Shown here: one piece after another, positions 63,368 to 64,000 of the stretch
Position numbering within the stretch: the stretch's first letter is position 1
How the letters are laid out: every line of letters starts with the position of its first letter
DNA from: Muribaculaceae bacterium
GTDB lineage: Bacteria; Bacteroidota; Bacteroidia; Bacteroidales; Muribaculaceae
Assembly (NCBI GenBank): GCA_022509085.1
Contig: JAFLTW010000005.1
Span: forward strand, 62,001-126,000
Direction of reading: 5' to 3'
Length of the DNA: 64,000 nucleotides
Position numbers and translations under genes: made by a program
Notes under the pieces: model-generated
Seen by the model: the letters and a program-made list of their open reading frames with translations, nothing else
Told to the model about the DNA's origin: nothing
Database searches by the model: none

Positions 63368-64000
63368 TCAGGAGATGCGGGACCAATCTACCGACTTCGC
63401 GAAGCGGCGATGGAGCTCGCGGAGAATGATGGATAGAGCCTCGGAGCCCGGCTGGGGCGGTATGCTCCACGAACTCGCCGTCATATCTGAAGAGTATATG
63501 ACGGGGAAGGCATCGAGAGTATCTTGTGCAGCCTTGCGGGCGAGTGTGAGAATCTGGCCATCCTGCGTAAGGTTCGCTATCTTCAGGTTAAACGCCAAAC
63601 CGCTCTGCATTGTTCCCTCGAGGTCGCCCGGACCGCGCAGCTTCATGTCGGCCTCCGAGATCAGGAAGCCGTCGGTGGTCTCCGTCATTATGCCGAGCCG
63701 CTTCTTAGTTTCGCGGCTCCCCTTCTCCTTACTCATGAGGATGCAATAGCTCATGTCCGCTCCACGGCCAACCCTGCCGCGCAGCTGATGGAGCTGCGAC
63801 AGACCGAACCGCTCGGCATTCTCGATCACCATCACCGTGGCGTTCGGGACGTTGACCCCGACCTCGATGACGGTGGTGGCCACCAGGATCCTCGCCTCGC
63901 CGGAGACGAAGAGCTGCATCTGGCGGTCTTTCTCGTCGGGCTTCATGCGCCCGTGGACATAACAGAGCGGGATATCCCTAAAGATGCCGCGCAGGCGCTC
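63368..64000 (-). CDS. recG: ATP-dependent DNA helicase RecG, C-terminal part
   Basis: The frame is open to the window edge, so only about 210 C-terminal residues are present. The last codons at the edge read ERLRGIFRDIPLCYVHGRMK, followed by ILVATTVIEVGVNVPNATVMV and the motif VI segment LHQLRGRVGRGADMSYCIL. GPGDLEGTMQSGL matches the RecG tail. RecG reverses and remodels stalled replication forks and Holliday junctions. The helicase gene starts about 65 bases downstream of its stop. Confidence 0.95.
   Translation of the reverse strand, partial: ERLRGIFRDIPLCYVHGRMKPDEKDRQMQLFVSGEARILVATTVIEVGVNVPNATVMVIENAERFGLSQLHQLRGRVGRGADMSYCILMSKEKGSRETKKRLGIMTETTDGFLISEADMKLRGPGDLEGTMQSGLAFNLKIANLTQDGQILTLARKAAQDTLDAFPVIYSSDMTASSWSIPPQPGSEALSIILRELHRRFAKSVDWSRIS

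Overview
The window looks like chromosomal DNA of a member of the Bacteroidales. The evidence is the set of TTTG / TAnnTTTG promoters with 19-20 bp spacers, the near absence of Shine-Dalgarno sites, a six-gene Na+-NQR operon, a doubled exbD upstream of tonB, PorT-like outer-membrane barrels and a single-chain pyruvate:ferredoxin oxidoreductase. The GC-rich housekeeping DNA (by eye well above 50%) and the dense intergenic hairpin repeats would fit Muribaculaceae, but that family-level call is inference.

Layout. 1-5167: energy transduction across the envelope (two ExbD, TonB), a PstS-like lipoprotein and a periplasmic TPR protein. 5296-11224: nqrABCDEF. 11273-14663: glyA, a 3'-5' exonuclease, a small membrane protein, a MIP18/SufT-type Fe-S protein and LpxH. 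14664-18079: a repeat-rich stretch with a candidate small RNA, two outer-membrane barrel genes and a GxxExxY protein. 18080-22062: priA and a UDP-glucose dehydrogenase gene with its own promoter and leader.

22356-58103 is an accessory region. It holds a PIN toxin-antitoxin pair, a three-gene cassette with a TIGR04255-like protein, and an AT-rich surface-polysaccharide locus (25449-50304). That locus carries Wzx and EpsG/Wzy-like proteins, a CDP-6-deoxyhexose branch, an aldolase plus KdsB-like pair, a UDP-uronate branch, three ATP-grasp ligases, an opine-dehydrogenase-like enzyme, two acyltransferases and six glycosyltransferases. After it come a lone 1159-residue SIR2-domain protein, the priming sugar transferase, an Rpn-family nuclease and a further ATP-grasp enzyme. 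58241-64000 returns to housekeeping genes on the minus strand: nifJ, a DEAD-box-type helicase and the 3' part of recG.

How it fits together. UDP-glucose dehydrogenase, the CDP-sugar enzymes, the CMP-sugar enzyme and the UDP-uronate dehydrogenase would supply activated sugars. The priming transferase loads the first sugar on undecaprenyl phosphate, the glycosyltransferases extend the unit, and Wzx and Wzy flip and polymerise it. The ATP-grasp and opine-dehydrogenase genes suggest that a uronic acid in the unit is amide-linked to an amino-acid derivative (inference).

The most unusual non-coding feature is a set of modular intergenic hairpin elements. The main one, type A, is about 105 bp and occurs 10 times plus one fragment, in both orientations, with compensatory base changes in its stems. 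These elements surround the small accessory genes (GxxExxY, PIN pair, sugar transferase, Rpn).
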